Shown here piece by piece: positions 18,585-28,151 of a stretch of 64,000 bases of DNA. Within the stretch, counting starts at the first letter, position 1. Every line of letters begins with the position of its first letter. This stretch comes from Leptospira congkakensis (lineage in GTDB: Bacteria; Spirochaetota; Leptospiria; Leptospirales; Leptospiraceae): NCBI RefSeq assembly GCF_004770265.1, contig NZ_RQGQ01000016.1, positions 62,001-126,000 on the forward strand. The letters run 5' to 3'. The notes under the pieces were generated by a model. It searched no databases and had not been told where the DNA came from. It saw only the letters and a list, made by a program, of their open reading frames with translations. The translations under genes were made by a program, and so were the position numbers.

Positions 18585-20473
18585 CGTTTCTCTTTGTACA
18601 ATCGTTTTGGCGAAATGAATTCGATATCAGTTGGTTTTAAAGATTTAAATTGATCCAATGCTAAGATAAAACTTCCCTTTCTGGAAAGTAGTAGGTTAGA
18701 ATCCTTGTATACGCTGAGATCCCAAGAGAAGGAACCTTCATCCAAAATTCCTAAATCTTTTAGGTTATGTTTGGATTCTTTTGTTGTGATTTTATAAATC
18801 GCAGTTTTTTTATCAGCTGTATGTTGGTATAAAACCAAATCATATCTGTCTGGCGCGGTACCTGTGACCTTCCATTGGAAGTCCAAACTTGATTTTCCTT
18901 TCATTTGGACAATGGTTCCATTGGGAGACATCATTTCCAATTTTGGTTCTTGTTTAGTTTCTGTTGGTTCTTCTTCTGGTTCTATTTTTTTCTTTTTGTC
19001 TACGACAGTAAAATTTAAAGTAGATGAAGTTTCTGTTTCTTTGCCTTCTTTTGATTTACCTATGAGACTCGCATAAAAACTTCCTTTTCCCATCTGAGCC
19101 CAGTTAGGTACAAGAAAGTTGGAAACAGTTTCTTCTGAAAAAACAATATTTTTCATTTTGGGATCACTGGCAATTTTTAACTGGTAGGATTTTAATTCTG
19201 CATTCCCATCCCAAATCAAAATGGCTTGGTTTTGTTTGATTTCTTCCGCCGAAATTTCTGATCCATTGGCCGGTCGTAACCATTTAGGTGCAGGTATGGT
19301 ATTTTGTTTTTTGATAATAAAGGATAGGACTTGACTCTCCCTATCTTTAGTGTCAGGAAATGATGATTTGGCAACTACCTTCCAGTAGTATGTACCTTCC
19401 TTTAAATCGTCATAAGAAATTTGGTTGGCTGTTGTATCCAATTGTTTGATTGGATTTGTGAATTTCGGAGAACTCGATAAAATTAGTTTATAAGAATTTG
19501 CAGTAGTTAGTTTTGTCCAAGTGAGAGTGACGAGCGGATAGGTTTGGACGAAAGGAAATACAGTTCCTTGTTCGGGAGATTCTCCTTGGAAGGATTCCAA
19601 TTTTGTGACAAAGAACTTATTCACTTCACTAAACTCAAAGTCCGTTCCTTGTTTGTTTTTAACCTTGATTCTCCAATAAAAAGTCCCTTCTTTCAATCGA
19701 AAGTTGCTTCCAGTCCCTTCCACTTTTTCATTAATAAACGTCATCTGAAAGTTAGGTGATCTAGAGATTTCTATATTCGGGTCTCCATATCCAGGTTCTT
19801 GTTTCCATTTGAAATTTACAGATACATCGTCTGGATCTGTAAAAAATAATTTTTGCGAAGTAGGAGCCAAAAGAACTACGGGAATTTTTTTAATTTCGAT
19901 TCCTGTTTTTTTGAATTCCGCTTTTTTTCCTTCTTCTACGGCCACAGACTTTCCGTCTTTTTGTTTGACCGTGGTTTTTCCTTTTTCTACAAATAAACTA
20001 AGTTCTCGTTCTTTGGATTTTTCTATTTTAACATTTCCGGAGTCTACGTTGATTTCACTTCCTGCACTGGTGATTTTAAGTTGGTTGGGTTTGGAATCAT
20101 CTTTTTTAACTTCTAGAGAACCTTGGGTAAATTCAAGGTTTGGTTCTTCGCCCGTTAAATCTAAGTTAAACATTGAATTTTCATCAATATTGATTTCGGT
20201 TCCATCTTTTAATCGAATGAGGGCATCGGAAAATGCTTCTGAACGGATTGTATCTTTGTTGGTGAGTGGACTATTGTTTTCTAGTTTTTCCCAAATCACT
20301 TCATCTTCAAATTTTCTTTGAACAATATTGTTTTTGAAAAAAATAGTTCCAACTACCTCGCGGTCTCCAATTCCAATTTTACGATTGATATCCAGATAAA
20401 ACAAAATCGAAAACAAAATAGCAACAGCAAGTAGGGTAAATAATACGAGGCGATCTCGTTTGTCTAAATTCAT
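18581..20473 (-). CDS. FecR-domain protein with FN3-like repeats
   Basis: A 630-residue protein with an N-terminal membrane helix (residues about 9-27), then a FecR-like domain at about 60-190. Its signatures are IRSEAFSDALIRLKDGTEIN, LEFTQGSLEVKK and VEKGKTTVKQKDGKSVAV. Several FN3-like modules follow, each with a Trp and a TYYWKV/TFYWRI element. In iron systems FecR is a periplasmic signal relay; here no ECF sigma factor or TonB receptor is adjacent. Instead it is translationally coupled (ATGA overlap) behind an adenylate cyclase, so an envelope-sensing role in cyclic-nucleotide signalling is plausible but not shown. Confidence 0.85.
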   Translation of the reverse strand: MNLDKRDRLVLFTLLAVAILFSILFYLDINRKIGIGDREVVGTIFFKNNIVQRKFEDEVIWEKLENNSPLTNKDTIRSEAFSDALIRLKDGTEINIDENSMFNLDLTGEEPNLEFTQGSLEVKKDDSKPNQLKITSAGSEINVDSGNVKIEKSKERELSLFVEKGKTTVKQKDGKSVAVEEGKKAEFKKTGIEIKKIPVVLLAPTSQKLFFTDPDDVSVNFKWKQEPGYGDPNIEISRSPNFQMTFINEKVEGTGSNFRLKEGTFYWRIKVKNKQGTDFEFSEVNKFFVTKLESFQGESPEQGTVFPFVQTYPLVTLTWTKLTTANSYKLILSSSPKFTNPIKQLDTTANQISYDDLKEGTYYWKVVAKSSFPDTKDRESQVLSFIIKKQNTIPAPKWLRPANGSEISAEEIKQNQAILIWDGNAELKSYQLKIASDPKMKNIVFSEETVSNFLVPNWAQMGKGSFYASLIGKSKEGKETETSSTLNFTVVDKKKKIEPEEEPTETKQEPKLEMMSPNGTIVQMKGKSSLDFQWKVTGTAPDRYDLVLYQHTADKKTAIYKITTKESKHNLKDLGILDEGSFSWDLSVYKDSNLLLSRKGSFILALDQFKSLKPTDIEFISPKRLYKEKR

Positions 20474-22320
20474 TTTTTCCCCTTCTTCACTACAGTGATG
20501 CCCACTAACTTCTGTAGTTCGCCCAAATTCTTTGGATAATCGGTGTCTGATTTCCTTCCAAGGACGGCATAAACTTTTTGTGCTTTAGATTTACCTTTTA
20601 ATTCAATTTCGCCCATGCTGATCACATGGAAGTCGGACTTGATTTCTTGGTAAGTGGATTCTGTGATGAGGATATCTGTGTTGGTTTCTTTATTGAGTGA
20701 TTCCACACGGGATGCAAGATTCACAGAATCTCCAATCACAGTGTATTCCATTTTATCGGAACTTCCGATTTGTCCTGCAATCACATAGCCAGTGTTAATC
20801 CCACAACCAATTTGAATGATTGGTTTTTTGACAGTTCCTCTGTCTTTGTTAAATTCGATAAGTACTTCCCGCATACGAAGGGCAGCTTCTACTGATGACT
20901 TTGCATGTTGTTTGGAATCACGTAGGGCTCCCCAAGTTGCCATGATGGCATCACCAATAAACTTATCTACGGTTCCTCCTGTGTCTTGAACACATTTCAC
21001 CATCTCGGTCATGTATTGGTTTAAAAATTCTACAACCTCTTCCGGTTGGAGTTTTTCTGAAATGGCCGTAAAACTTCTGATATCCGAGAAAAAGATCGTG
21101 CAGTGTTTTCTCTGCCCACCAATAGATAGTTTTCCTTTGGCTGCAAGTTCTGCAATGTCTTGGTTGACAAATCGTCCAAAGGAATCTTTTAATTTTTCCC
21201 TTTCTTCCAAACCTCGTCCCATACTTACGAACGATTTGGTTAAGGTTCCAATTTCATCATGTGTTGTGGCATGAAGTTCGATATGATAATTCCCTCGTCG
21301 AATTTCTTCTGAAGCATCTACCAATTTCAAAATGGGTGTGGATAGAGATTTTGCAAAAATATAAACAACAATAAACGAAAGTGCCAAAGATACGATGAGT
21401 ATGTAAACATTCCGTTTTTGAATGTTATTTACTTCTTCAAAGATTTTAGCTTCCCTAACTTGGGATATCACTCCCACACCACCGAGTCCCAATTTTTTAA
21501 ATGAACCAAGGTAGGAGACTCCATCTTTGGATTCATAACGAAATTGACCATTGTCAACAGGAGATTTTTTCATTCGTTCTACAATGGGTAGATCGTTTAG
21601 ATTGATTCCTGATAATACAACTTTAGCATCTGGATGTGCGAGTACACTTCCATCTTCACTGACAAGAAAGGTTTCAACAGGTCCAGATGTTTGAAAGGCA
21701 TCGAGTAGGCTATCGAGTTTAATTAAAGTAACAAGGATTGTATGTGTGTCTTTAGATTCAGACAGGGGAAAGCTGAGGCAAAGTATGGGATGACGGAAGT
21801 GTGGGCTTGCATTCCATATAACAGTTGTACCACTGAAAGATTTTTTTAACTTAGGTTGGATGTTACGAAGTAATCCCTTTACTTCTGATTTTTGGTAATC
21901 GTATTTTTGTAAAAACTCATCATTCAATGCTTCAAACTTTGGATTCAAACTAACATCATAGGCTCCAATCAAAAGAAAGTTTTGATCTTCTTCAAACAAC
22001 TCTTTGGCGATTGCATTTGCTGAGTTTGGGCTTCTTAGAATGGCAGATGCCGTAATGTGCACATCTTGTTTCATCGAATGTAAATCTGATTTTACCTTTA
22101 AAGAAAGGATTTCATTGATTTTAATATTGTTTTCTTTAACTCGAACCTCACTATCCTTTCGAAAAAAATAAGAAGCGAGAAAGATGATCCCCGACATGGA
22201 AACAAGTAATACAATCGAGGTAATGAGAAGGAGTTTGTAGCGGATCGGAAACTGCAGTTCCCCATGTAAATGGGAATCTTTGGAAAAGAGGGATCGTAGT
22301 TTTAGCAGAATCGTTTTCAT
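20470..22320 (-). CDS. membrane class III adenylate cyclase with extracytoplasmic sensor and HAMP
   Basis: A 616-residue protein in the order: membrane helix (about 28-50), a dCache-like periplasmic sensor (about 50-300), a second membrane helix (about 303-323), HAMP (SLSTPILKLVDASEEIRRGN), and a class III cyclase domain (about 410-600). The catalytic domain has the two metal Asp sites in IFFSDIRSFTAISEKL and KFIGDAIMATWG. The Lys in the latter motif, together with EYTVIGDSVNLASR, favours ATP over GTP as substrate. It opens a three-gene operon with the FecR gene and the FN3/TIG gene. No cAMP receptor is in the window. Confidence 0.9.
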   Translation of the reverse strand: MKTILLKLRSLFSKDSHLHGELQFPIRYKLLLITSIVLLVSMSGIIFLASYFFRKDSEVRVKENNIKINEILSLKVKSDLHSMKQDVHITASAILRSPNSANAIAKELFEEDQNFLLIGAYDVSLNPKFEALNDEFLQKYDYQKSEVKGLLRNIQPKLKKSFSGTTVIWNASPHFRHPILCLSFPLSESKDTHTILVTLIKLDSLLDAFQTSGPVETFLVSEDGSVLAHPDAKVVLSGINLNDLPIVERMKKSPVDNGQFRYESKDGVSYLGSFKKLGLGGVGVISQVREAKIFEEVNNIQKRNVYILIVSLALSFIVVYIFAKSLSTPILKLVDASEEIRRGNYHIELHATTHDEIGTLTKSFVSMGRGLEEREKLKDSFGRFVNQDIAELAAKGKLSIGGQRKHCTIFFSDIRSFTAISEKLQPEEVVEFLNQYMTEMVKCVQDTGGTVDKFIGDAIMATWGALRDSKQHAKSSVEAALRMREVLIEFNKDRGTVKKPIIQIGCGINTGYVIAGQIGSSDKMEYTVIGDSVNLASRVESLNKETNTDILITESTYQEIKSDFHVISMGEIELKGKSKAQKVYAVLGRKSDTDYPKNLGELQKLVGITVVKKGKK

Positions 22321-22398
22321 ATCATTGGTACTTTTACCAACTTCACAAAAAACGGTGCTAGAAAAAAAGTAAAATTGAAAAGATAAACTATTTTTTTA

Positions 22399-23706
22399 CT
22401 AAGGGCATGTCAAATCAATGTTATATGTTTGTCTGAATGGATATTCGGGAATTGTGAATGTAGTCTCTCGTACTACAGTGTCCGGATAACCGTCCCGTTT
22501 TGTTAGGTCTCCCAAACAAACTGCCCTATATGTACCTGGGTTTAGGTATTTGATTTTGGCATCTTGTTTTGCAGGTGTCGCCGCAAGAGGCAAAACGTTG
22601 ATAAATTCATTTTCATGGAATCGAAAGATGCCATAATAATGTAACAATGAATTGCCACCACCGGAAATAGTGATGCTAGACGCAGTTTCTGGGTAAATGA
22701 CTCGTGCCCTTGTCAATATATTTCCACCCGCATCTCCTTCCCCTTTGTGGTCAAAAAAGATATCACTCACACCAACATAAGTGACAACTGTTGAACGACT
22801 TGTTAGGTAAGAATGTAACATTAAATTTTCTTTTAAATTGATCCGTACTTCTAAAATATAAGGATCGAATCCATCCCTTATTTGCATATCGGATTGGATT
22901 GCTTGGGTGGGAAGTTGTGAATATAAAGCCGGAAACATCTTTGGTACAATACTACTTTTAGCAGCAGAAGTTGTGCCGGCTATGTAGTTGTTACGTGGGA
23001 CAATATTGAGTGCATTGATGATGGGTCTATTGTCAAAACGTCCTGAAATGGGAACTCCTGCATCCAAAGCATAACCTGTCATCAGAGAGCGGAAGTAAAT
23101 CCCCGCATAATAATACTGACGTCCAAACCAAGGTTGTCCAGAGCCAGCTGATTCAAGCCATCCGATTGTTTCAGAAGAAGGGTCATTGGATGTAAACTGA
23201 GCTCCGATTCCATTAAAGAAATCGTAAGCCTTCAAAATCCCATTATTTTCTACACAAGTGTTATTATCAAAAGAATATGTTACTGTACAAAATACCTGTC
23301 TGTTAGGTGCAATATAGTCCCAGAATTTATTGGAATCCACTGTATCACGAATTTGTGTCAGTTCATTTAATCCTTTTACAAACTTACTGGAAATCCGAAC
23401 CTCTCCAATATCCAAATAGATAGGCATGTTTCCGGCTTTCGGTTGGTTGACCAAAGTCATACCTGGGTCTAGACCTTCCCCTTGGTCATCTACATACAAA
23501 TCCCCAGTTCCATTATTGAGTTCGCTCCAATCCAGTGGATAGTCAGTAGCGTATGTTCCTTTGAGGAGTAATAACATACGATTGTTGAAGAGGGTGGAGA
23601 TAACGGGAAGTTTTGTTTCATCACCTAAACTGACTTTGGTTTTACAATCGATGAAAAGGGTTATATGTAAAAGAATAACAAAGAAAAAAAGGAAAATAGA
23701 TTTCAT
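22399..23706 (-). CDS. hypothetical surface lipoprotein
   Basis: A 435-residue protein with a lipoprotein signal peptide and lipobox LFIDCK, so lipidation near residue 21 is expected. The mature region is beta-rich with Asn/Gly loops and several Cys in two clusters (VFCTVTYSFDNNTCVE and VCLGDL ... DLTCP at the end). No recognised domain. The start ATG 23706 places the signal peptide at the very N-terminus; an earlier in-frame start would add six residues overlapping the upstream gene. It follows the outer-membrane protein gene directly, so both probably belong to one envelope unit. Confidence 0.72.
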   Translation of the reverse strand: MKSIFLFFFVILLHITLFIDCKTKVSLGDETKLPVISTLFNNRMLLLLKGTYATDYPLDWSELNNGTGDLYVDDQGEGLDPGMTLVNQPKAGNMPIYLDIGEVRISSKFVKGLNELTQIRDTVDSNKFWDYIAPNRQVFCTVTYSFDNNTCVENNGILKAYDFFNGIGAQFTSNDPSSETIGWLESAGSGQPWFGRQYYYAGIYFRSLMTGYALDAGVPISGRFDNRPIINALNIVPRNNYIAGTTSAAKSSIVPKMFPALYSQLPTQAIQSDMQIRDGFDPYILEVRINLKENLMLHSYLTSRSTVVTYVGVSDIFFDHKGEGDAGGNILTRARVIYPETASSITISGGGNSLLHYYGIFRFHENEFINVLPLAATPAKQDAKIKYLNPGTYRAVCLGDLTKRDGYPDTVVRETTFTIPEYPFRQTYNIDLTCP

Positions 23707-23707
23707 G

Positions 23708-24346
23708 TTAAAATAACACTCCAACTGTTAGACCGAAGTAGAAAAAATCTACGTTCTGCAATGAGTAGTTTGCCGGATTTTGTAATCTTGGATCATCATA
23801 AGGACTAGAAAGTGGGTATCTGTATTGGTTTGGAACATCCATATGAGTTTCAAAGATCTTATAATAATCCAATCGTACACCAATCCTAATCCTACGACCA
23901 GCAATAAAACTTGCCTCTAACCCACCAAAGGCGGTCGGATTCCACCGAGCCGTATCGGCCGGACGAGCGACAACATAAGAATAACCACCGCCCCCTTTTA
24001 GAAAGAATTGAATGGGAAGTTCTAGAGGAATTTTGTAAGCTAGGGCTGCATAGAGGGGCATTGCCGTGAGGGCCCTTTCCGATCTGGATAAAAATACTGC
24101 GTAAGAACCACCGACTTCTGTATAAAAAACCCAAGGCCATGGCATCCGAGCATAAAAACCCCCACCGAGGGTTGTGTCCAAAATACGAACAGTAGGAGTT
24201 CCTGGCATGGGATTGGCCGCTCCTACCCAACCACCAATTTCATACCTTCGTTTGTTGTATTCTTCTAAGGTTTGAGCGGAAAGAAGACCGGAAAACAGAG
24301 TGAGTGCTAAAAAAATGCTAAGGAAGAGTGATTTTATACAATTCAT
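23708..24346 (-). CDS. predicted outer-membrane beta-barrel protein
   Basis: A 212-residue protein with a signal peptide (MNCIKSLFLSIFLALTLFSG, cleaved after SAQ). It has repeated amphipathic strands such as GGGFYARMPWPWVFYTEVGG, FLKGGGGYSYVV and RIRIGVRLDYYKIF, and ends in FGLTVGVLF with a terminal Phe, a common signal for barrel insertion by the BAM machine. A small OmpA/OmpW-like eight-strand barrel is plausible. ATG 24346 lies inside the end of truA, a 29-base same-strand overlap. A lipoprotein gene follows after 1 base. Confidence 0.75.
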   Translation of the reverse strand: MNCIKSLFLSIFLALTLFSGLLSAQTLEEYNKRRYEIGGWVGAANPMPGTPTVRILDTTLGGGFYARMPWPWVFYTEVGGSYAVFLSRSERALTAMPLYAALAYKIPLELPIQFFLKGGGGYSYVVARPADTARWNPTAFGGLEASFIAGRRIRIGVRLDYYKIFETHMDVPNQYRYPLSSPYDDPRLQNPANYSLQNVDFFYFGLTVGVLF

Positions 24347-25112
24347 GAATTTCCGGATAATCTTCGTAATATGCGCGGACAAAATAGAGTCCGTCCGGCG
24401 GGAGGGTGATCCCTGCAATCGTACGGTTCTTCTCTTCCAAAATGGAGCCGATGGATCTAGAATTCCAACGTCCCTTTCCGATGTCCAGTAAAGTTCCGAC
24501 AGTAATACGAACCATATTGTGCATAAATCCGTTGGCGCGGATTCGGATTTGGATCCAATCTGGTGTCAATCGTTCCAAACGAATGTCAAAGATCTCACGT
24601 ACCGCCCGTTTGCCGGCCATCGATTTTGCTTTTGTGAAAGATCGAAAGTCTTTTTCTCCCACAAGTGTCTTTAGTTGGTTTTCCACAAAATCCCAATCGA
24701 CATGGTGTTTGACCCAAAAGGCTCTACCTTCGACAAAACTACTTTGGTATTTACTATAATATATTTTGTAGATATACTCTCTGCCTGTACAACTAAATCT
24801 TGAGTGAAACTCTGCTGGAACTTCCACTACGTTTTTAATAGATACACCTTTTGGTGTGAGTGCATTGATGGAGACAAGTAGTTTATGGAAATTGGGAATA
24901 GGCAAAAGTGTTTTAAAATTGCACACCATTCCTAATCCGTGAACACCGGTATCTGTTCTTCCAGCAACTGACAAACGTGATGCGGGGTTTTTGTTTAGAA
25001 TGATTTTTAGAGCAGATTCAATGGCAGACTGGACAGTCGGTAAATTTTTTTGTTTTTGCCATCCGTAAAAATGTGTGCCGTCGAATTCGACGAGAAGAGC
25101 GTAGTTGGGCAA
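24318..25112 (-). CDS. truA: tRNA pseudouridine synthase A
   Basis: TruA converts uridines 38-40 of the tRNA anticodon arm to pseudouridine. The 264-residue protein has the family start YALLVEFDGTHFYGWQKQ, the catalytic Asp motif AGRTDTGVHGLG, the SRFSCTGREYIYKI block and RANGFMHNMVRITVGTLLDI. Length is normal. It lies 4 bases behind the DUF2225 gene, and its end overlaps the outer-membrane-protein gene, so the four genes from 25995 to 22399 may be one transcript. Confidence 0.96.
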   Translation of the reverse strand: MPNYALLVEFDGTHFYGWQKQKNLPTVQSAIESALKIILNKNPASRLSVAGRTDTGVHGLGMVCNFKTLLPIPNFHKLLVSINALTPKGVSIKNVVEVPAEFHSRFSCTGREYIYKIYYSKYQSSFVEGRAFWVKHHVDWDFVENQLKTLVGEKDFRSFTKAKSMAGKRAVREIFDIRLERLTPDWIQIRIRANGFMHNMVRITVGTLLDIGKGRWNSRSIGSILEEKNRTIAGITLPPDGLYFVRAYYEDYPEIHELYKITLP

Positions 25113-25116
25113 ACCC

Positions 25117-25995
25117 TTACTTCTCGCCTCCCATCGCTTCTAGAATGGCATTGTATTCATCGTACAATTCACGTGTCATTTCTACAATCGGTCCTGGTTT
25201 TCCTTTGGATGCTTTTCCTGAACCATAAAGTCTTGCTAACGTTCGTTTGGCGCGAGATAGAAGGAGAACTTGGTCTTCCGGTTTGGGAGCCATTTGGTCT
25301 TTGAATTTTTTTGTTAAAAATGCATTCAAATAAATAACACCATCGAATCCCCAGTTGTTGTCTGTATCGGGTCCGAGCATCCCTGCAGCTTGGTCCACAG
25401 GTTCGTTTCCATTTTGCATGAGTTCTAATGTATAACCGTAAATGACTGCTGCTTTTTGATAGAGTAAGTCTCTGATTTTGTCATAACCGATATGAGGAAA
25501 CTCATCATGAAGGTCGGAAAAATACCAAGCAGCACGGATGGCACAAACTGCTTTTTTGGGAGTAGGGGCCACACTGGCACCACGGAGTTGGTAACAGTCC
25601 ATTCCGAGTAAGTAAGAGGCTGCACCTAACGCAATTTGGCGATCTGCCGTAAAATCAAGTGGTCCAAGAATTTTTTCAATATAACTTCTACGACTGTCAG
25701 TGGCCATTCGAATGGCTTCGTTGTCTGCCGGATTGAGTGAATTCCAATCTTTCGGAAAAGAGGAATAAAGGCAACGGGGACAAACAGACATGACATAATC
25801 CAGGGGGCTGACACGACCGAATTTTCTGTTTTTTTCATACAGACGTCGTAAATCTTGAGCCAACTTCCCGGCGATGAGTCGGCCACCACCTTGGAACATT
25901 TGTTCTTTTTGGTGATTTTCATCACAAATTGGGCAGGCTGTGGACTCTTTGGCGCGAAAAGATACTTTTTTGGACTGGGCAGCGGCTAGGGACAT
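25117..25995 (-). CDS. DUF2225 family protein
   Basis: A 292-residue protein with two zinc-knuckle pairs near the N-terminus, ACPICDENH and SVCPRCLYSSF, followed by a mostly helical region with TPR-like character (KKAVCAIRAAWYFSDLHDE, DLLYQKAAVIYGYTLELMQ). This Cys arrangement plus helical repeat is typical of DUF2225, a widespread spirochaete and Firmicute family of unknown function. It is 4 bases upstream of truA. A role cannot be assigned. The Cys quartet suggests structural zinc rather than catalysis. Confidence 0.8.
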   Translation of the reverse strand: MSLAAAQSKKVSFRAKESTACPICDENHQKEQMFQGGGRLIAGKLAQDLRRLYEKNRKFGRVSPLDYVMSVCPRCLYSSFPKDWNSLNPADNEAIRMATDSRRSYIEKILGPLDFTADRQIALGAASYLLGMDCYQLRGASVAPTPKKAVCAIRAAWYFSDLHDEFPHIGYDKIRDLLYQKAAVIYGYTLELMQNGNEPVDQAAGMLGPDTDNNWGFDGVIYLNAFLTKKFKDQMAPKPEDQVLLLSRAKRTLARLYGSGKASKGKPGPIVEMTRELYDEYNAILEAMGGEK

Positions 25996-26131
25996 AGGAA
26001 AAATCTAGGAAAAGGCTCAATTTTAAAATACAATCTGTCAATCCAATATCAGAAATCTCCGATAATACTCACAGGGGCCACCCCGAAATTACTTGTAAGA
26101 TTCTTCGAAGGAAGGAAAGTACGGAAACGGA

Positions 26132-27250
26132 ATGAACGGCAGAGCAATGAAACAATCCCTTCTTATTCTCATGATGAGTCTCATGATGCAGGCACCTATG
26201 TTTGCAGAATCAGTCTCTAGCAAATCCTACCACAAACGAATTGAGCTTCTGACATACTTACGTGAGTTAGAACCTATCGTTAAAAATTTCCGTGGTGAAG
26301 ATCCGGAAGGAAAACCTACGGAAATAAATGCACCGGAAGGGAAAGAAGGCTTTCGTATGAAGAAATACAACGAAGCCAAACGAATTTACCAAGAAGGTTT
26401 ACAATACCACTTCGAAGGTAATTATTCTTCCGCATACCAACGTTTTCTCGAATGCCAATTGGGAATTGAAAAAATGACAGAAGAACTTTCTCAACTCTAC
26501 ATTTTGCGTGCAGAAGAGATGATGAAAACGGCTATGGAAAGAAAAAATCCAAACAATCCTATGGATAAAGCCCTTCTGGATATTTCCATTGAATATGGAA
26601 AAGGCTCTTATTTTCGCCAAGACGTGATGGACATTCCAAGAGAAGCTCCCTATTCACGTCGTATGTATGATCCAAAAGAAGCTCATTATAGTTATAACAA
26701 ATATGCTATTGAGAAAAACTTAGAGTTAGGATACAAACATCTTGGTCTTGCAAAAGAAGCAAGAGCTACCGCTTTGAAAGTGGAAAAGAATTTGGAAAAA
26801 CACCAAAAACTCCAACCATCTCATAGAAAGTATCGTATCGATTTGTATTTTGGCGCTATCAACTTAGGTCGTGATTCAAAAGCAAACGCGATTAACATCT
26901 ATAAGTTGAAATATCCTTACGACAACTATTACCTGAACAATTCACAAGCAAAATCAGAAACATTAAAAGATGAAAATGGTGCTGCTGTGGAAGGACAACC
27001 AGTGAAGGTAGACGGAGTGACTTACGATTTTACAAAAAACCCTTATATCAAATATGACAATAGATTACAAGCTATGTTTGATGTTCGTGTACCTGAAGAT
27101 TATCGCGTGGATCATGCCGACGTAAGAGGTCGAGTGTATGATTTGGACTCCAACAATATGGTGTTCATGAAATACGACCAAGAACGTAAAAAAGCTTTAA
27201 ATATCCCAGTAAAACCTGCCGCCGGAGCGACATCCAATCCGCAACAATAA
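26132..27250 (+). CDS. exported helical protein of unknown function
   Basis: A 372-residue protein with a signal peptide (MKQSLLILMMSLMMQAPMFA). The start is probably ATG 26132, which has GGAA five bases upstream, though ATG 26147 would also give a complete signal. The mature part is charged and helical, with a TPR-like pair in YNEAKRIYQEGLQYHFEGNY. Tyr- and Arg-rich segments follow (SRRMYDPKEAHYSYNKYA) and a beta-rich end. It is monocistronic: 136 bases of non-coding DNA precede it and a strong terminator follows. Those features suggest a well-expressed periplasmic structural protein. I do not recognise the family. Confidence 0.75.
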   Translation: MNGRAMKQSLLILMMSLMMQAPMFAESVSSKSYHKRIELLTYLRELEPIVKNFRGEDPEGKPTEINAPEGKEGFRMKKYNEAKRIYQEGLQYHFEGNYSSAYQRFLECQLGIEKMTEELSQLYILRAEEMMKTAMERKNPNNPMDKALLDISIEYGKGSYFRQDVMDIPREAPYSRRMYDPKEAHYSYNKYAIEKNLELGYKHLGLAKEARATALKVEKNLEKHQKLQPSHRKYRIDLYFGAINLGRDSKANAINIYKLKYPYDNYYLNNSQAKSETLKDENGAAVEGQPVKVDGVTYDFTKNPYIKYDNRLQAMFDVRVPEDYRVDHADVRGRVYDLDSNNMVFMKYDQERKKALNIPVKPAAGATSNPQQ

Positions 27251-27283
27251 GAAACGTTAACTAACACCGTTTCCAAATGAGTG

Positions 27284-27310
27284 AGCCCAAGATTTTTCTT
27301 GGGCTTTTTT
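27284..27310 (+). terminator. rho-independent terminator
   Basis: Stem AGCCCAAGA / TCTTGGGCT with a TTTT loop (27284-27305), followed by five further T residues. It closes the exported helical protein gene. Confidence 0.88.
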
Positions 27311-27347
27311 ATTTCCACAGAATGACCTCTTTTGTCTAATTGTTGCT

Positions 27348-28151
27348 ATGGCGAAAATTCCGGTCGTTGACGATCTCATTAAGAAAAATTTACACGGACT
27401 CAGCGTCCACTACGGGCGTTTGGTGATGAAAGTTTACTTAAGAATCACCCTTCTTGTTTTTGGAAAAGCAAGTCCATATTTAATCAGAGGATTATATCGT
27501 TCACTCACTGGTAACAAAGAAGCTCGAATCAAAGAGTTTTTAGAAGGAACCAAAATTTGGGCGGAAGATGTTCTAGGTATTACGAAAACCAAACTCATCG
27601 TATTTAATGAAATTAATGTTCCAGTAAAAGGACATATGATATTTTTAAACCATGTCAACGAAATGGATTTTCCTTATGATTGTTATGTGATCCGAAAACC
27701 ATTTTTAGCAAATCAGGTGATTAAAAAAGCATGGTTTGCGTATTGGTGGATGGTGGCCATGGGCTCACAAGTATTTGATAATTCAAAAGCCATGTCTGTT
27801 GCCGTTTCTGTTAAAAACTTAATCGAAGGTTTAAAAACCACATCGTACATTGTGTATCCAGAAGGAAAAAACACTTATTCAGAAGAAATCCTTCCTCTAA
27901 AAAAAGGTATGGTGAAAATTGCTTTTGATCAAAAAATTCCGGTATTTGTGGCTCTAAAATCGGGAATTACCACTTACCAAAACTACCAAAAAGGAAATGT
28001 AGTAGGTTATTTGGGTTTGGGTTCTCACGATCCTACAGATTTTTCTTCTTGGGAAGAATTTCAAACGTATCTTCAAAACTTAATGCAATCCAAAAAACAA
28101 GAGTTAGATGCACTAACAGAAGCAGAAAGGATCAAAGTTTCTACTGTTTAG
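27348..28151 (+). CDS. PlsC-like 1-acylglycerol-3-phosphate acyltransferase
   Basis: A 267-residue glycerolipid acyltransferase. Motif I, the catalytic HX4D, is NHVNEMDFPYD. The later block IVYPEGKNTYSEE corresponds to motif III (usually FPEGTRS), and the VPVFVAL-like stretch IPVFVALKSG to motif IV. An N-terminal hydrophobic segment (residues about 24-45) anchors it to the inner membrane. It would acylate lysophosphatidic acid or a related lipid. PEGKN rather than PEGTR is unusual and may reflect a different acceptor. The 3' end overlaps the convergent three-module gene by 4 bases. Confidence 0.85.
   Translation: MAKIPVVDDLIKKNLHGLSVHYGRLVMKVYLRITLLVFGKASPYLIRGLYRSLTGNKEARIKEFLEGTKIWAEDVLGITKTKLIVFNEINVPVKGHMIFLNHVNEMDFPYDCYVIRKPFLANQVIKKAWFAYWWMVAMGSQVFDNSKAMSVAVSVKNLIEGLKTTSYIVYPEGKNTYSEEILPLKKGMVKIAFDQKIPVFVALKSGITTYQNYQKGNVVGYLGLGSHDPTDFSSWEEFQTYLQNLMQSKKQELDALTEAERIKVSTV

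Noticed and set aside
26132..27250. Possible flagellar coiling protein FcpA
   Set aside because: The exported helical style fits periplasmic flagellar proteins, but I cannot match any sequence motif and the length is larger than I recall for FcpA, so I left it unnamed.
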